Source: Megachile rotundata
Lineage: Eukaryota; Arthropoda; Insecta; Hymenoptera; Megachilidae
NCBI RefSeq assembly: GCF_050947335.1
Contig: NW_027473595.1
Span: 124,001-188,000, forward strand
Direction of reading: 5' to 3'
DNA length: 64,000 bases
A program made the position numbers and the translations under genes. The notes below the pieces were generated by a model. The model ran no database searches. It was not told the origin of the DNA and was given only the letters and a program-made list of their open reading frames with translations. Below are positions 1-14,912 of this stretch, piece by piece; position 1 is the first letter of the stretch, and the number at the start of each line of letters is the position of its first letter.

Positions 1-1209
1 TACTTGTTACTCATATTATTATCAATCTAACTCATATTATTAGCGATATTATGCTTATATGATCGATTGAACGACAATTACTATACTTGTTACTCTTATT
101 ATTATCAATCTAACTCATATTATTAGCCATATTATGCTTATATTATCGATAGAACGACAATTACTATACTTGTTACTCTCATTATTATCAATCTAACTCA
201 TATTATTAGCCATATTATGCTTAATGATCGATAGAACGACAATTACTATACTTATTACTCCTATTTATTATCAATCTAACTCATATTATTAGCCATATTA
301 TGCTTATATTATCAATAGAACGACAATTACTATACTTGTTACTCTTATTATTATTTAGCTAACTCATATTATTAGCCATATTATGCTTATATGATCGATA
401 GAACGACAATTACTATACTTGTTACTCTTATTGTTATCAATCTAACTCATATTATGAGCCATATTATGCTTATATGATCGATTGAACGACAATTTCTATA
501 CTTGTTACTCTCATTATTATCAATCTAACTCATATTATTAGCCATATTATGCTTATATGATCGATAGAACAACAATTACTATACTTATTACTCTTATTAT
601 CACCAATCTAACTCATATTATTAGCCATATTATGCTTATATTATCGATAGAAGGACAATTACTATACTTGTTACTCTTGTTATTATCAATCTAACTCATA
701 TTATTAGCCATATTATGCTTATATGATCGATTGTACGAGAATTTCTATACTTGTTACTCTCATTATTATCAATCTATCTCATATTATTAGCCATATTATG
801 CTTATATGATCGATAGAACGACAATTACTATACTTATTACTCCTATTATTATCAATCTAACTCATATTATTAGCCATATTATTGCTTATATTATCAATAG
901 AACGACAATTACTATACTTGTTACTCTTATTATTATTAATCTAACTCATAATATTAGCCATATTATGCTTATATGATCGATAGAACGACAATTACTATAC
1001 GTATTACTCTTATTATTATCAATCTAACTCATATTATTAGCCATATTATGCTTATATGATCGATTGAACGACAATTTCTAAACCTGTTACTCTCATTATT
1101 ATCAACCTAACTCATATTATTAGCCATATTATGCTTATATGATCGATAGAATAGCATTTACTATACATATTACTCTTACTTTTATCAATCTAACTCATAT
1201 TATTAGCCA

Positions 1210-1605
1210 TGTTATGCTTATATGATCGATTGAACCTCAAGTACTATACTTGTTACTCTTAATATTCTCAATCTAACTCATATTATTAGAAATATTAAGC
1301 TTATATGATCGATAGAACGACAATTACTATACTTACTACTCTTATCATTATCAATCTAACTCATATTATTGGCCATATTATGTGGATATGATCGATAGGA
1401 CGACAATTACTATACTCATTACTCTTATTAATATCAATCTCACTCATATTATTCACCATATTATGCAGATATGATCGATAGAACGACAATTACTATACTT
1501 ATTACTCTTATTATTATCAATCTAACTCATATTATTAGCCATTATATGCTTTATATTATCGATAGAACGACAATTACTATACTTGTTACTCTTATTATTA
1601 TTAAT
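1210..1605 (+). repeat. Short A-type haplotype (partner 4531-4925)
   Basis: The marker order AAGTACTATAC, AGAAATATTAAGCTT, TGTGGATATG, CTCACTC/ATTCACC, GCAGATATG, CCATTATATGC recurs at 4531-4925, about 40 monomers downstream (AAGCTT at 1297 and 4618). The part from TGTGGATATG onward also recurs near 31840-32070. Boundaries are approximate. Confidence 0.75.
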
Positions 1606-3112
1606 CTAACTCATATTATAGGCCATGTTATGTGGGATATGATCGATAGGACGACAATTACTATACTCATTACTCTTATTATTTCAATCTAACTCATATT
1701 ATTAACCATATAATGCAGATATGATCGATTGAACGACAATTACTAGACTTATTACTGCTATTATTATCAATCTAACTCATATTATTAGCCATATTATACT
1801 TTTATGATCGATAGAGCGACAATTACTATACTTGTTACTCTTATTATTATCAATCTACTCATATTGTTAGCCATATTATGCTTATACGATCGATAGAACG
1901 ACAATTACTATACTTATTATTGTTATTATTATCAATCTAACTCATATTATTAGCCAAATTATGCTTATATGATCGATAGAATGACAATTACTATTCTTAT
2001 TACTGTTATTATTATCAATCTAACTCATATTATTAGCCATATTATGCTTATATGATCGATAGAACGACAATTACTATACTTGTTACTCATATTATTATCA
2101 ATCTAACTCATATTATTAGCGATATTATGCTTACATGATCGATTGAACGACAATTACTATACTTGTTACTCTTATTATTATCAATCTAACTCATATTATT
2201 AGCCATATTATGCTTATATTATCGATAGAACGACAATTACTATACTTGTTACTCTTATTATTATCAATCTAACTCATATTATTGCCATATTATGTGGATA
2301 TGATCGATAGGACGACAATTACTATACTCATTACTCTTATTATTACAATCTAACTCATATTATTACCATATTATGCTTATATGATCGATGAACGACAATT
2401 TCTATACTTGTTACTCTATTATTCTCAATTTAACTCATATTATTAGCCATATTATGCTTATATGATCGATAGAACGACAATTACTATACTTATTACTCTT
2501 ATTATCACCAATCTAACTCATATTATTAGCCATATTATGCTTATATGATCGATTGAACGACAATTTCTAAACCTGTTTCTCTCAATTATTATCAATCTAA
2601 CTCATATTATTAGCCATATTATGCTTATATGATCGATAGAATGGCAATTACTATACATATTACTCTTACTTTATCAATCTAACTCATATTATTAGCCATA
2701 TTATGCTTATATGATCGATGGAAACGCCAATTACTATACTTGTTACTCTCATTATTATCAATCTAACTCATATCATTAGCCATATTATGCTTATCATGAT
2801 CGATAGAACGACAATTACTATACTTATTATTGTTATTTATTATCAATCTAACTCATATTATTAGCCATATTATGCTAATATGATCGATAGAATGACAATT
2901 ACTATTCTTATTACTGTTATTATTATCAATCTAACTCATATTATTAGCCATATTATGCTTATATTATCGATTGAACGACAATTTCTATACTTGTTACTCT
3001 TATTATTCTCAATCTAACTCATATTATTAGCCATATTATGCTTATATGATCGATTGAACGACAATTTCTATACTTGTTACTCTCATTATTATCAATCTAA
3101 CTCATATTATTA
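1557..3112 (+). repeat. Segment X, indel-rich copy (partner 7118-8679)
   Basis: The order of rare variants matches 7118-8679: TTACTAGACTTATTACTGC at 1740 and 7301, CATTATTGTTATT, AGCGATATT, AACGCCAATT. The spacing is 5561 bp (67 x 83) at 1741/7302. This copy has many 1-bp indels that the partner lacks, such as ATTGCCATAT near 2281, GATCGATGAACG near 2385 and GGAAACGCC near 2720. Confidence 0.85.
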
Positions 3113-4530
3113 GCACTTATTATGCTTATATGATCGATAGAATGACAATTACTATACTTATTCCTCTTACTATTATCAATCTAACTCATATTATTAGCCA
3201 TATTATGCTTTATATTATCGATAGAACGACAATTACTATACTTGTTACTCTTATTATTATCAATCTAACTCATATTATTAGCCATATTATGCTTATATGA
3301 TCCATTGAACGACAATTTCTATACTTGCTACTCTCATTATTATCAATCTAACTCATATTATTAGCCATATTATGCTTATATGATCGATAGAACTACAATT
3401 ACTATACTTATTACTCTTACTATTATCAATCTAACTCATATTATTAGCAATATTTTGCTTATATTATCGATAGAACGACAATTACTATACCCGTTACTCT
3501 ATTATTATCAATCTCACTCATATTATTAGCCATATTATGCTTATATTATCGATATAACGACAAATTTCTATACTTGTTACTCTCATTATTATCAATCTAA
3601 CTCATATTATTAGCCATATTATGCTTATATGATCGATTGAACGAAGATTACTGTACTTATTACTCTTATTATTACCAATCTACTCATATTATTGGCCATA
3701 TTATGTGGATATGATCGATAGGACGACAATTACTATACTCATTACTCTTATTATTATCAATCTAACTCATATTATTAGCCATATTTTGCTATATTATCGA
3801 TAGAACGACAATTACTATACTTATTACTCTTACTATTATCAATCTAACTCATATTATTAGCCATATTATGCTTAAATTATCGATAGAAGGACAATTACTA
3901 TACTTGTTACTCTTGTTATTATCAATCTAACTCATATTATTAGCCATATTATGCTTATATGATCGATTGAACGAGAATTTCTATACTTGTTACTCTCAAT
4001 TATTATCAATCTATCTCATATTATTAGCCATATTATGCTTATATGATCGATTGAACGGACAATTTCTATACTTGTTACTCTCATTATTATCAATCTATCT
4101 CATATTATTAGCCATATTATGCTTATATGATCGATAGAACGACACATTACTATACTTATTACTCCTATTATTATCAATCTAACTCATATTATTAGCCATA
4201 TTATGCTTATATTATCAATAGAACGACAATTACTATACTTGTTACTCTTATTATTATTAATCTAACTCATATTATTTGCCATATTATGCTTATATTATCG
4301 ATAGAACGACAATTACTATACTTGTTACTCTTATTATTATCAATCTAACTCATATTATTAGCCATACTATGCTTATATGATAGATTGAACGACAATTTCT
4401 ATACTTGTTACTCTTATTATTATCAATCTAACTCATATTATTAGAAATGTTAAGCTTATATGATCGATAGAACGACAATTACTATACTTATTACCCTTAT
4501 TATTATCAATCTAACTAATATTATTGGCCA

Positions 4531-4925
4531 TATTATGCTTATATGATCGATTGAACGACAAGTACAATACTTGTTACTCTTATTATTCTCAATCTAACTC
4601 ATATTATTAGAAATATTAAGCTTATATGACCGATAGAACGACAATTACTATACTTATTACTCTTATTATTATCAATCTAACTCATATTATTGGCCATATT
4701 ATGTGGATATGATCGATAGGACGACAATTACTATACTCATTACTCTTATTATTATCAATCTCACTCATATTATTCACCATATTATGCAGATATGATCGAT
4801 AGAACGACAATTACTATACTTATTACTCTTATTATTATCAATCTAACTCATATTATTAGCCATTATATGCTTATATTATCGATAGAACGACAATTACTAT
4901 ACTTGTTACTCTTATTATTATTAAT
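4531..4925 (+). repeat. Short A-type haplotype (partner 1210-1605)
   Basis: This is a cleaner copy of the haplotype at 1210-1605 with the same order of rare variants. It carries GATATGATCGATAGG and ATTCACC in adjacent monomers, as does 31840-31920 in block A2. Confidence 0.75.
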
Positions 4926-5216
4926 CTAACTCATATTTTTAGCCATATTATGCTTATATGATCGATTGAACGACAATTTCTATACTTGTTACTCTCATTA
5001 TTATCAATCTAACTCATATTATTAGCCATATTATGCTTATATGATCGATAGAATGACAATTACTATACTTATTCCTCTTACTATTATCAATCTAACTCAT
5101 ATTATTAGCCATATTATGCTTATATTATCGATAGAACGACAATTACTATACTTGTTACTCTTATTATTATCAGTCTAACTCATATTATTAGCCATATTAT
5201 GCTTATATGATCGATT

Positions 5217-7117
5217 GAACGACAATTACTATACTTATTACTCTTATTATTATCAATCTAACTCATATTATTAGCCATATTATGCTTATATGATCGATAG
5301 AACGACAATTACTATACTTATTACCCTTATTATTATCAATCTAACACATATTATTGGCCATATTATGTGGATATGATCGATAGGACGACAATTACTATAC
5401 TTATTACTCTTATTATTATCAATCTAACTCATATTATTAGCCATATTATGCTTATATGATCGATTGAACGACAATTACTATACTTATTACTGTTATTATT
5501 ATCAATCTAACTCATATTATTAGCCGGATTATGCTTATATGATCGATAGAATGACAATTACTATACTTATTCCTCTTACTATTATCAATCTAACTCATAT
5601 TATTAGCCATATTATGCTTATATTATCGATAGAACGACAATTACTATACTTGTTACTCTTATTATTATCAATCTAACTCATATTATTAGCCATATTATGC
5701 TTATATGATCGATTGAACGACAATTCCTATTCTTGTTACTCTTGTTATTATCAATCTAACTCATATTATTAGCCATATTATGCTTATATGATCGATAGAA
5801 CGACAATTACTATACTTGTTACTCATATTATTATCAATCTAACTCATATTATTAGCGATATTATGCTTATATGATCGATTGGACGACAATTACTATACTT
5901 GTTACTCTTATTATTATCAATCTAACTCATATTATTAGCCATATTATGCTTATATGATCGATAGAACGACAATTACTATACGTATTACTCTTATTATTAT
6001 CAAGATAACTCATAATATTAGCCATATTATGCTTATATGATCGATTGAACGACAATTTCTAAACCTGTTACTCTCATTATTATCAATCTAACTCATATTA
6101 TTAGCCATATTATGCTTGTATGATCGATAGAATAGCAATTACTATACATATTACTCTTACTTTTATCAATCTAACTCATATTATTATCCATGTTATGCTT
6201 ATATGATCGATTGAACGACAAGTACTATACTTGTTACTCTTATTATTCTCAATCTAACTCATATTATTAGCCATATTATGCTTATATGATCGATAGAACG
6301 ACAATTACTATACTTATTACTCCTATTATTATCAATCTAACTCATATTATTAGCCATATTATGCTTATATGATCGATAGAACGACAATTACTATACTTAT
6401 TACCCTTATTATTATCAATCTAACTGATATTATTAGCCATATTATGCTTATATGATCGATAGAATAGCAATTACTATACATATTACTCTTACTTTTATCA
6501 ATCTAACTCATATTATTAGCCATATTATGCTTATATGATCGATTGAACGACAATTACTATACTTGTTACTCTTATTATTACCAATCTAACTCATATTATT
6601 TGAAATGTTAAGCTTATATGATCGATAGAACGACAATTACTATACTTATTACTCTTATTATTATCAATCTAACTCATATTATTGGCCACATTATGTGGAT
6701 ATGATCGATAGGACGACAATTACTATACTTATTACTCTTATTATTATCAATCTAACTCATATTATTAGCCATATTATGCTTATATGATCGATAGAACGAC
6801 AATTACTATACATATTACTCTTATTATTATCAATCTAACTCATATTATTAGCCATATTATGCTTATCTGGTCGATAGAACGACAATTACTATACTTATTA
6901 CCCTTATTATTATCAATCTAACTAATATTATTGGCCATTTTATGTGGATATGATCGATAGGACGACAATTACTATACTTATTACTCTTATTATTATCAAT
7001 CTAACTCATATTATTAGCCATATTATGCTTATATGATCGATTGAACGACAATTACTATACTTGTTACTCTTCTTATTATCAATCTAACTCATATTATTAG
7101 CCATATTATGCTTATAT
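5217..7117 (+). repeat. Segment Y copy 1 (partner 8703-10603)
   Basis: This is a 1.90-kb stretch repeated at exactly +3486 bp (42 x 83). Shared markers include CTAACACATA at 5341/8827, AGCCGGATTATG, CAATTCCTATTCTTG, CAAGATAACTCATAATATT and TCTTCTTATTATC. One substitution was seen (GTTACT here, GTTAGT at about 9220). It is followed directly by segment X. Confidence 0.9.
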
Positions 7118-8679
7118 TATCGATAGAACGACAATTACTATACTTGTTACTCTTATTATTATCAATCTAACTCATATTATTGGCCATATTATGTGGATAT
7201 GATCGATAGGACGACAATTACTATACTCATTACTCTTATTATTACCAATCTAACTCATATTATTAACCATATAATGCAGATATGATCGATTGAACGACAA
7301 TTACTAGACTTATTACTGCTATTATTATCAATCTAACTCATATTATTAGCCATATTATACTTATATGATCGATAGAGCGACAATTACTATACTTGTTACT
7401 CTTATTATTATCAATCTAACTCATATTGTTAGCCATATTATGCTTATACGATCGATAGAACGACAATTACTATACTTATTATTGTTATTATTATCAATCT
7501 AACTCATATTATTAGCCAAATTATGCTTATATGATCGATAGAATGACAATTACTATTCTTATTACTGTTATTATTATCAATCTAACTCATATTATTAGCC
7601 ATATTATGCTTATATGATCGATAGAACGACAATTACTATACTTGTTACTCATATTATTATCAATCTAACTCATATTATTAGCGATATTATGCTTACATGA
7701 TCGATTGAACGACAATTACTATACTTGTTACTCTTATTATTATCAATCTAACTCATATTATTAGCCATATTATGCTTATATTATCGATAGAACGACAATT
7801 ACTATACTTGTTACTCTTATTATTATCAATCTAACTCATATTATTGGCCATATTATGTGGATATGATCGATAGGACGACAATTACTATACTCATTACTCT
7901 TATTATTACCAATCTAACTCATATTATTAACCATATTATGCTTATATGATCGATTGAACGACAATTTCTATACTTGTTACTCTTATTGTTCTCAATTTAA
8001 CTCATATTATTAGCCATATTATGCTTATATGATCGATAGAACGACAATTACTATACTTATTACTCTTATTATCACCAATCTAACTCATATTATTAGCCAT
8101 ATTATGCTTATATGATCGATTGAACGACAATTTCTAAACCTGTTTCTCTCATTATTATCAATCTAACTCATATTATTAGCCATATTATGCTTATATGATC
8201 GATAGAATGGCAATTACTATACATATTACTCTTACTTTTATCAATCTAACTCATATTATTAGCCATATTATGCTTATATGATCGATGGAACGCCAATTAC
8301 TATACTTGTTACTCTCATTATTATCAATCTAACTCATATCATTAGCCATATTATGCTTATATGATCGATAGAACGACAATTACTATACTTATTATTGTTA
8401 TTATTATCAATCTAACTCATATTATTAGCCATATTATGCTAATATGATCGATAGAATGACAATTACTATTCTTATTACTGTTATTATTATCAATCTAACT
8501 CATATTATTAGCCATATTATGCTTATATTATCGATTGAACGACAATTTCTATACTTGTTACTCTTATTATTCTCAATCTAACTCATATTATTAGCCATAT
8601 TATGCTTATATGATCGATTGAACGACAATTTCTATACTTGTTACTCTCATTATTATCAATCTAACTCATATTATTAGAA
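7118..8679 (+). repeat. Segment X, clean copy (partner 1557-3112)
   Basis: This has the same variant order as 1557-3112 but intact 83-bp phase. It starts where the A1 segment Y copy (5217-7117) stops matching its partner. It is the second part of a 3486-bp unit whose first part is repeated from 8703. Confidence 0.85.
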
Positions 8680-8702
8680 ATGTTAAGCTTATATGATCGA
8701 TA

Positions 8703-10603
8703 GAACGACAATTACTATACTTATTACTCTTATTATTATCAATCTAACTCATATTATTAGCCATATTATGCTTATATGATCGATAGAACGACAATTACTA
8801 TACTTATTACCCTTATTATTATCAATCTAACACATATTATTGGCCATATTATGTGGATATGATCGATAGGACGACAATTACTATACTTATTACTCTTATT
8901 ATTATCAATCTAACTCATATTATTAGCCATATTATGCTTATATGATCGATTGAACGACAATTACTATACTTATTACTGTTATTATTATCAATCTAACTCA
9001 TATTATTAGCCGGATTATGCTTATATGATCGATAGAATGACAATTACTATACTTATTCCTCTTACTATTATCAATCTAACTCATATTATTAGCCATATTA
9101 TGCTTATATTATCGATAGAACGACAATTACTATACTTGTTACTCTTATTATTATCAATCTAACTCATATTATTAGCCATATTATGCTTATATGATCGATT
9201 GAACGACAATTCCTATTCTTGTTAGTCTTGTTATTATCAATCTAACTCATATTATTAGCCATATTATGCTTATATGATCGATAGAACGACAATTACTATA
9301 CTTGTTACTCATATTATTATCAATCTAACTCATATTATTAGCGATATTATGCTTATATGATCGATTGGACGACAATTACTATACTTGTTACTCTTATTAT
9401 TATCAATCTAACTCATATTATTAGCCATATTATGCTTATATGATCGATAGAACGACAATTACTATACGTATTACTCTTATTATTATCAAGATAACTCATA
9501 ATATTAGCCATATTATGCTTATATGATCGATTGAACGACAATTTCTAAACCTGTTACTCTCATTATTATCAATCTAACTCATATTATTAGCCATATTATG
9601 CTTGTATGATCGATAGAATAGCAATTACTATACATATTACTCTTACTTTTATCAATCTAACTCATATTATTATCCATGTTATGCTTATATGATCGATTGA
9701 ACGACAAGTACTATACTTGTTACTCTTATTATTCTCAATCTAACTCATATTATTAGCCATATTATGCTTATATGATCGATAGAACGACAATTACTATACT
9801 TATTACTCCTATTATTATCAATCTAACTCATATTATTAGCCATATTATGCTTATATGATCGATAGAACGACAATTACTATACTTATTACCCTTATTATTA
9901 TCAATCTAACTGATATTATTAGCCATATTATGCTTATATGATCGATAGAATAGCAATTACTATACATATTACTCTTACTTTTATCAATCTAACTCATATT
10001 ATTAGCCATATTATGCTTATATGATCGATTGAACGACAATTACTATACTTGTTACTCTTATTATTACCAATCTAACTCATATTATTTGAAATGTTAAGCT
10101 TATATGATCGATAGAACGACAATTACTATACTTATTACTCTTATTATTATCAATCTAACTCATATTATTGGCCACATTATGTGGATATGATCGATAGGAC
10201 GACAATTACTATACTTATTACTCTTATTATTATCAATCTAACTCATATTATTAGCCATATTATGCTTATATGATCGATAGAACGACAATTACTATACATA
10301 TTACTCTTATTATTATCAATCTAACTCATATTATTAGCCATATTATGCTTATCTGGTCGATAGAACGACAATTACTATACTTATTACCCTTATTATTATC
10401 AATCTAACTAATATTATTGGCCATTTTATGTGGATATGATCGATAGGACGACAATTACTATACTTATTACTCTTATTATTATCAATCTAACTCATATTAT
10501 TAGCCATATTATGCTTATATGATCGATTGAACGACAATTACTATACTTGTTACTCTTCTTATTATCAATCTAACTCATATTATTAGCCATATTATGCTTA
10601 TAT
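8703..10603 (+). repeat. Segment Y copy 2 (partner 5217-7117)
   Basis: This is the second copy at +3486 bp. It begins exactly one 42-monomer unit after copy 1, so 5217-8702 plus this stretch form a partial tandem duplication (1.55 units). The match ends at 10603, where TATGATCG replaces TATTATCG. Confidence 0.9.
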
Positions 10604-11380
10604 GATCGATTGAACGAAGATTACTGCACTTATTACTCTTATTATTACCAATCTAACTCATATTATTAGCCATATTATGCTTATATTATCGATAGAACGA
10701 CAATTACTATACTTGTTACTCTTATTATTATCAATCTAACTCATATTATTAGCCATATTATGCTTATATGATAGATTGAACGACAATTTCTATACTTGTT
10801 ACTCTCATTATTATCAATCTAACTCATATTATTAGCCATATTATGCTTATATGATCGATAGAACGACAATTTCTATACTTATTACTCTTATTATCACCAA
10901 TCTAACTCATATTATTAGCCATATTATGCAGATATGATCGATAGCACGACATTTACTACACTTATTACTCTTATTATTATCAACCTAACTCATATTATTA
11001 GCCATATTATGCTTATATGATCGATAGAACGTCAATTACTATACTTATTACTCTTATTATTATAAATCTAACTCATAATATTAGGCATATTATGATTATA
11101 TGATCGATAGAACGACAAATACTATACTTATTACTCTTATTATTATCAATCTAACTGATATTATTAACCATATTATGCTTATATGATCGACAGACTGACA
11201 ATTACTATACTTATTGCACTCACTATTATCAATCTAACTCATATTATTAACCATATTATGCAGATATGATCGATAGCACGACATTTACTATACTTATTAC
11301 TCTTATTATTATCAATCTAACTCATATTATTAACCATATTATGCTAATATGATCGATAGAACGGCAATTACTATACTTAT

Positions 11381-12007
11381 TGCACTCACTATTATCAATC
11401 TAACTCATATTATTAACCATATTATGCTAATATGATCGATAGAACGACAATTACTATACTTATTATTCTTATTTTAATCAACCCAACTCATATTATTAGC
11501 CATATTATGCTTAAATGATCGATAGAACGACAATTACTATACTTATTACTCTTATTATTATGAATCTAACTCATATTATTAGCCATGTTATGCTTACATG
11601 ATCGATAGAACGACAATTACTATACTTATTACTCTTATTATTATATATCTAACTCATAATATTAGCCATATTATGTTTAAATGATCGATAGAACGACAAT
11701 TACTATACTTATTACTCTTATTATTATGAATCTAACTCATATTATTAGCCATATTATGCTTATATGATCGATAGAACGACAATTACTATACTTATTATTC
11801 TTATTTTTATCAACCCAACTCATATTATTTGCCATATTATGCTTATATGATCGATAGAACGACAATTACTATACTTATTACTCTTATTATTATAAATCTA
11901 ACTCATAATATTAGCCATATTATGCTTAAATGATCGATAGAACGACTATTACTATACTTATTACTCTTATTATTATAAATCTAACTCATATTATTAGCCA
12001 TATTATG
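11381..12007 (+). repeat. B-type segment (partner 14286-14912)
   Basis: A 627-bp stretch repeated at +2905 bp (35 x 83). Shared markers are TTTTAATCAACCC, GCCATGTTATGCTTACATG, ATTATATATC, CATATTATTTGCC and ACGACTATTACTATAC. One difference was noticed: TGTTTAAATG here against TGCTTAAATG in the partner. Confidence 0.88.
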
Positions 12008-12759
12008 CTTATATGATCGATAGAACGACAATTACTATACTTATTGCACTCACTATTATCAATATAACTCTTATTATTAACCATATTATGTAGATATGAT
12101 CGATAGCACGACATTTACTATACTTATTAATCTTATTATTATCAACCCAACTCATATTATTAGCCATATTATGCTTATATGATCGATAGAACGACAATTA
12201 CCATAGTCACTACTCTTATTATTATCAATCTAACTCATATTATTAGCCATATTATGCAGATATGATCGATAGAACTACAATTACTATACTCATTACTCTT
12301 ATTATTATCAATCTAACTCATATTATTACCCATATTATGCTTATATGATCGATAGAACGACAATTACTATACTTATTACACTTACTATTATCAATCTCAC
12401 TCATATTATTAACCATATTATGCAGATATGATCGATAGCACGACATTTAGTATACTTATTACACTTATTATTATCAATCTAACTCATATTATTAACCATA
12501 TTATGCTAATATGATCGACAGAACGACAATTACTATACTTATTGCACTCACTATTATCAATCTAACTCATATTATTAACCATATTATGCAGATATGATCG
12601 ATAGAACGACAATTACTATACTTATTACTCTTATTATTATAAATCTAACTCATAATATTAGCCATATTATGATTATATGATCGATAGAACGACAAATACT
12701 ATACTTATTACTCTTATTATTATCAATCTAACTCATATTATTAACCATATTATGCTTAT

Positions 12760-13674
12760 ATGATCGACAGAACGACAATTACTATACTTATTGCACTCAC
12801 TATTATCAATCTAACTCATATTATTAACCATATTATGCAGATATGATCGATAGCACGACATTTACTACACTTATTACTCTTATTATTATCAACCTAACTC
12901 ATATTATTAGCCATATTATGCTTATATGATCGATAGAACGACAATTTCTATACTTATTATTCATATTTTTATCAACCCAACTCATATTATTAGCCATATT
13001 ATGCTTAAATCATCGATAGAACGACAATTACTATACTTATTACTCTTATTATTATGAATCTAACTCATATTATTAGCCATATTATGCTTATATGATCGAT
13101 AGAACGACAATTACTATACTTATTACTCTTATTATTATAAATCTAACTCATAATATTAGCCATATTATGATTATATGATCGATAGAACGACAAATACTAT
13201 ACTTATTACTCTTATTATTATCAATCTAACTCATATTATTAACCATATTATGCTTATATGATCGACAGAACGACAATTACTATACTTATTGCACTCACTA
13301 TTATCAATCTAACTCATATTATTAACCATATTATGCAGATATGATCGATAGCACGACATTTACTATACTTATTACTCTTATTATTATCAATCTAACTCAT
13401 ATTATTAACCATATTATGCTAATATGATCGATAGAACGACAATTACTATACTTATTATTCTTATTTTTATCAACCCAACTCATATTATTAGCCATATTAT
13501 GCTTAAATGATCGATAGAACGACATTTACTATACTTATTAATCTTATTATTATCAATCTAACTCATATTATTAGCCATATTATGCTTATATGATCGATAG
13601 AACGACAATTACCATACTCACTACTCTTAGTATTATCAATCTAACTCATATTATTAGCCATATTATGCTTATAT
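12760..13674 (+). repeat. Recurring B-type monomer cassette
   Basis: Monomers with GATCGACAGAAC and TTGCACTCACTA are regularly followed by GCAGATATG plus AGCACGACATTT, often then by GCTAATATG and TTATTCTTA/CAACCCAAC monomers. Starts at 12760, 13258, 13673 and 14088 are 6, 5 and 5 monomers apart. The cassette returns between about 23050 and 26210 and in block B2. It is a local higher-order unit rather than a fixed-length HOR. Confidence 0.7.
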
Positions 13675-14285
13675 GATCGACAGAACGACAATTACTATAC
13701 TTATTGCACTCACTATTATCAATCTAACTCATATTATTAACCATATTATGCAGATATGATCGATAGAACGACAATTACTATACTTATTACTCTTATTATT
13801 ATGAATCTAACTCATATTATTAGCCATATTATGCTTATATGATCGATAGAACGACAATTACCATAGTCACTACTCTTATTATTATCAATCTAACTCATAT
13901 TATTAGCCATATTATGCTTATATGATCGATAGAACGACAATTACTATACTTATTACTCTTATTATTATAAATCTAACTCATAATATTAGCCATATTATGA
14001 TTATATGATCGATAGAACGACAAATACTATACTTATTACTCTTATTATTATCAATCTAACTCATATTATTAACCATATTATGCTTATATGATCGACAGAA
14101 CGACAATTACTATACTTATTGCACTCACTATTATTAATCTAACTCATATTATTAACCATATTATGCAGATATGATCGATAGCACGACATTTACTACACTT
14201 ATTACTCTTATTATTATCAACCTAACTCATATTATTAGCCATATTATGCTTATATGATCGATAGAACGACAATTTCTATACTTAT

Positions 14286-14912
14286 TGCACTCACTATTAT
14301 CAATCTAACTCATATTATTAACCATATTATGCTAATATGATCGATAGAACGACAATTACTATACTTATTATTCTTATTTTAATCAACCCAACTCATATTA
14401 TTAGCCATATTATGCTTAAATGATCGATAGAACGACAATTACTATACTTATTACTCTTATTATTATGAATCTAACTCATATTATTAGCCATGTTATGCTT
14501 ACATGATCGATAGAACGACAATTACTATACTTATTACTCTTATTATTATATATCTAACTCATAATATTAGCCATATTATGCTTAAATGATCGATAGAACG
14601 ACAATTACTATACTTATTACTCTTATTATTATGAATCTAACTCATATTATTAGCCATATTATGCTTATATGATCGATAGAACGACAATTACTATACTTAT
14701 TATTCTTATTTTTATCAACCCAACTCATATTATTTGCCATATTATGCTTATATGATCGATAGAACGACAATTACTATACTTATTACTCTTATTATTATAA
14801 ATCTAACTCATAATATTAGCCATATTATGCTTAAATGATCGATAGAACGACTATTACTATACTTATTACTCTTATTATTATAAATCTAACTCATATTATT
14901 AGCCATATTATG
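14286..14912 (+). repeat. B-type segment (partner 11381-12007)
   Basis: Second copy of the 35-monomer-spaced segment. Its match ends where TGTTTATATG (14913) replaces TGCTTATATG. It lies inside the 10.39-kb duplication and so occurs a third time near 36609-37235. Confidence 0.88.

Larger units (their letters stand above)
1..10929 (+). repeat. Block A1: A-type monomers
   Basis: Monomers here carry the A-type variants TTGTTACTC, GATTGAAC with ACAATTTCTA, TGTGGATATGATCGATAGGAC, ATATTATCGATAG, AGCGATATT, and the AAGCTT-bearing AGAAATGTTAAGCTT. From about 10930 the monomers switch to GCAGATATG plus GATAGCAC (block B1). The first 4.1 kb carries many single-base indels and the remainder almost none. 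The block contains several internal segment copies, listed separately. No gene is seen in it. Confidence 0.85.

Noticed and set aside
1471..1692. 73-codon open frame on the plus strand
   Set aside because: It is satellite sequence read through because local 1-bp indels (near 1551, 1636 and 1680) shift the frame past the usual TGA. The protein is low-complexity Ile/Thr/Leu repeats, with no start signal or domain.
12009..12197. 62-codon minus-strand open frame
   Set aside because: Reverse-strand reading of two B-type monomers. It is the same type of artefact as the other short minus-strand frames.
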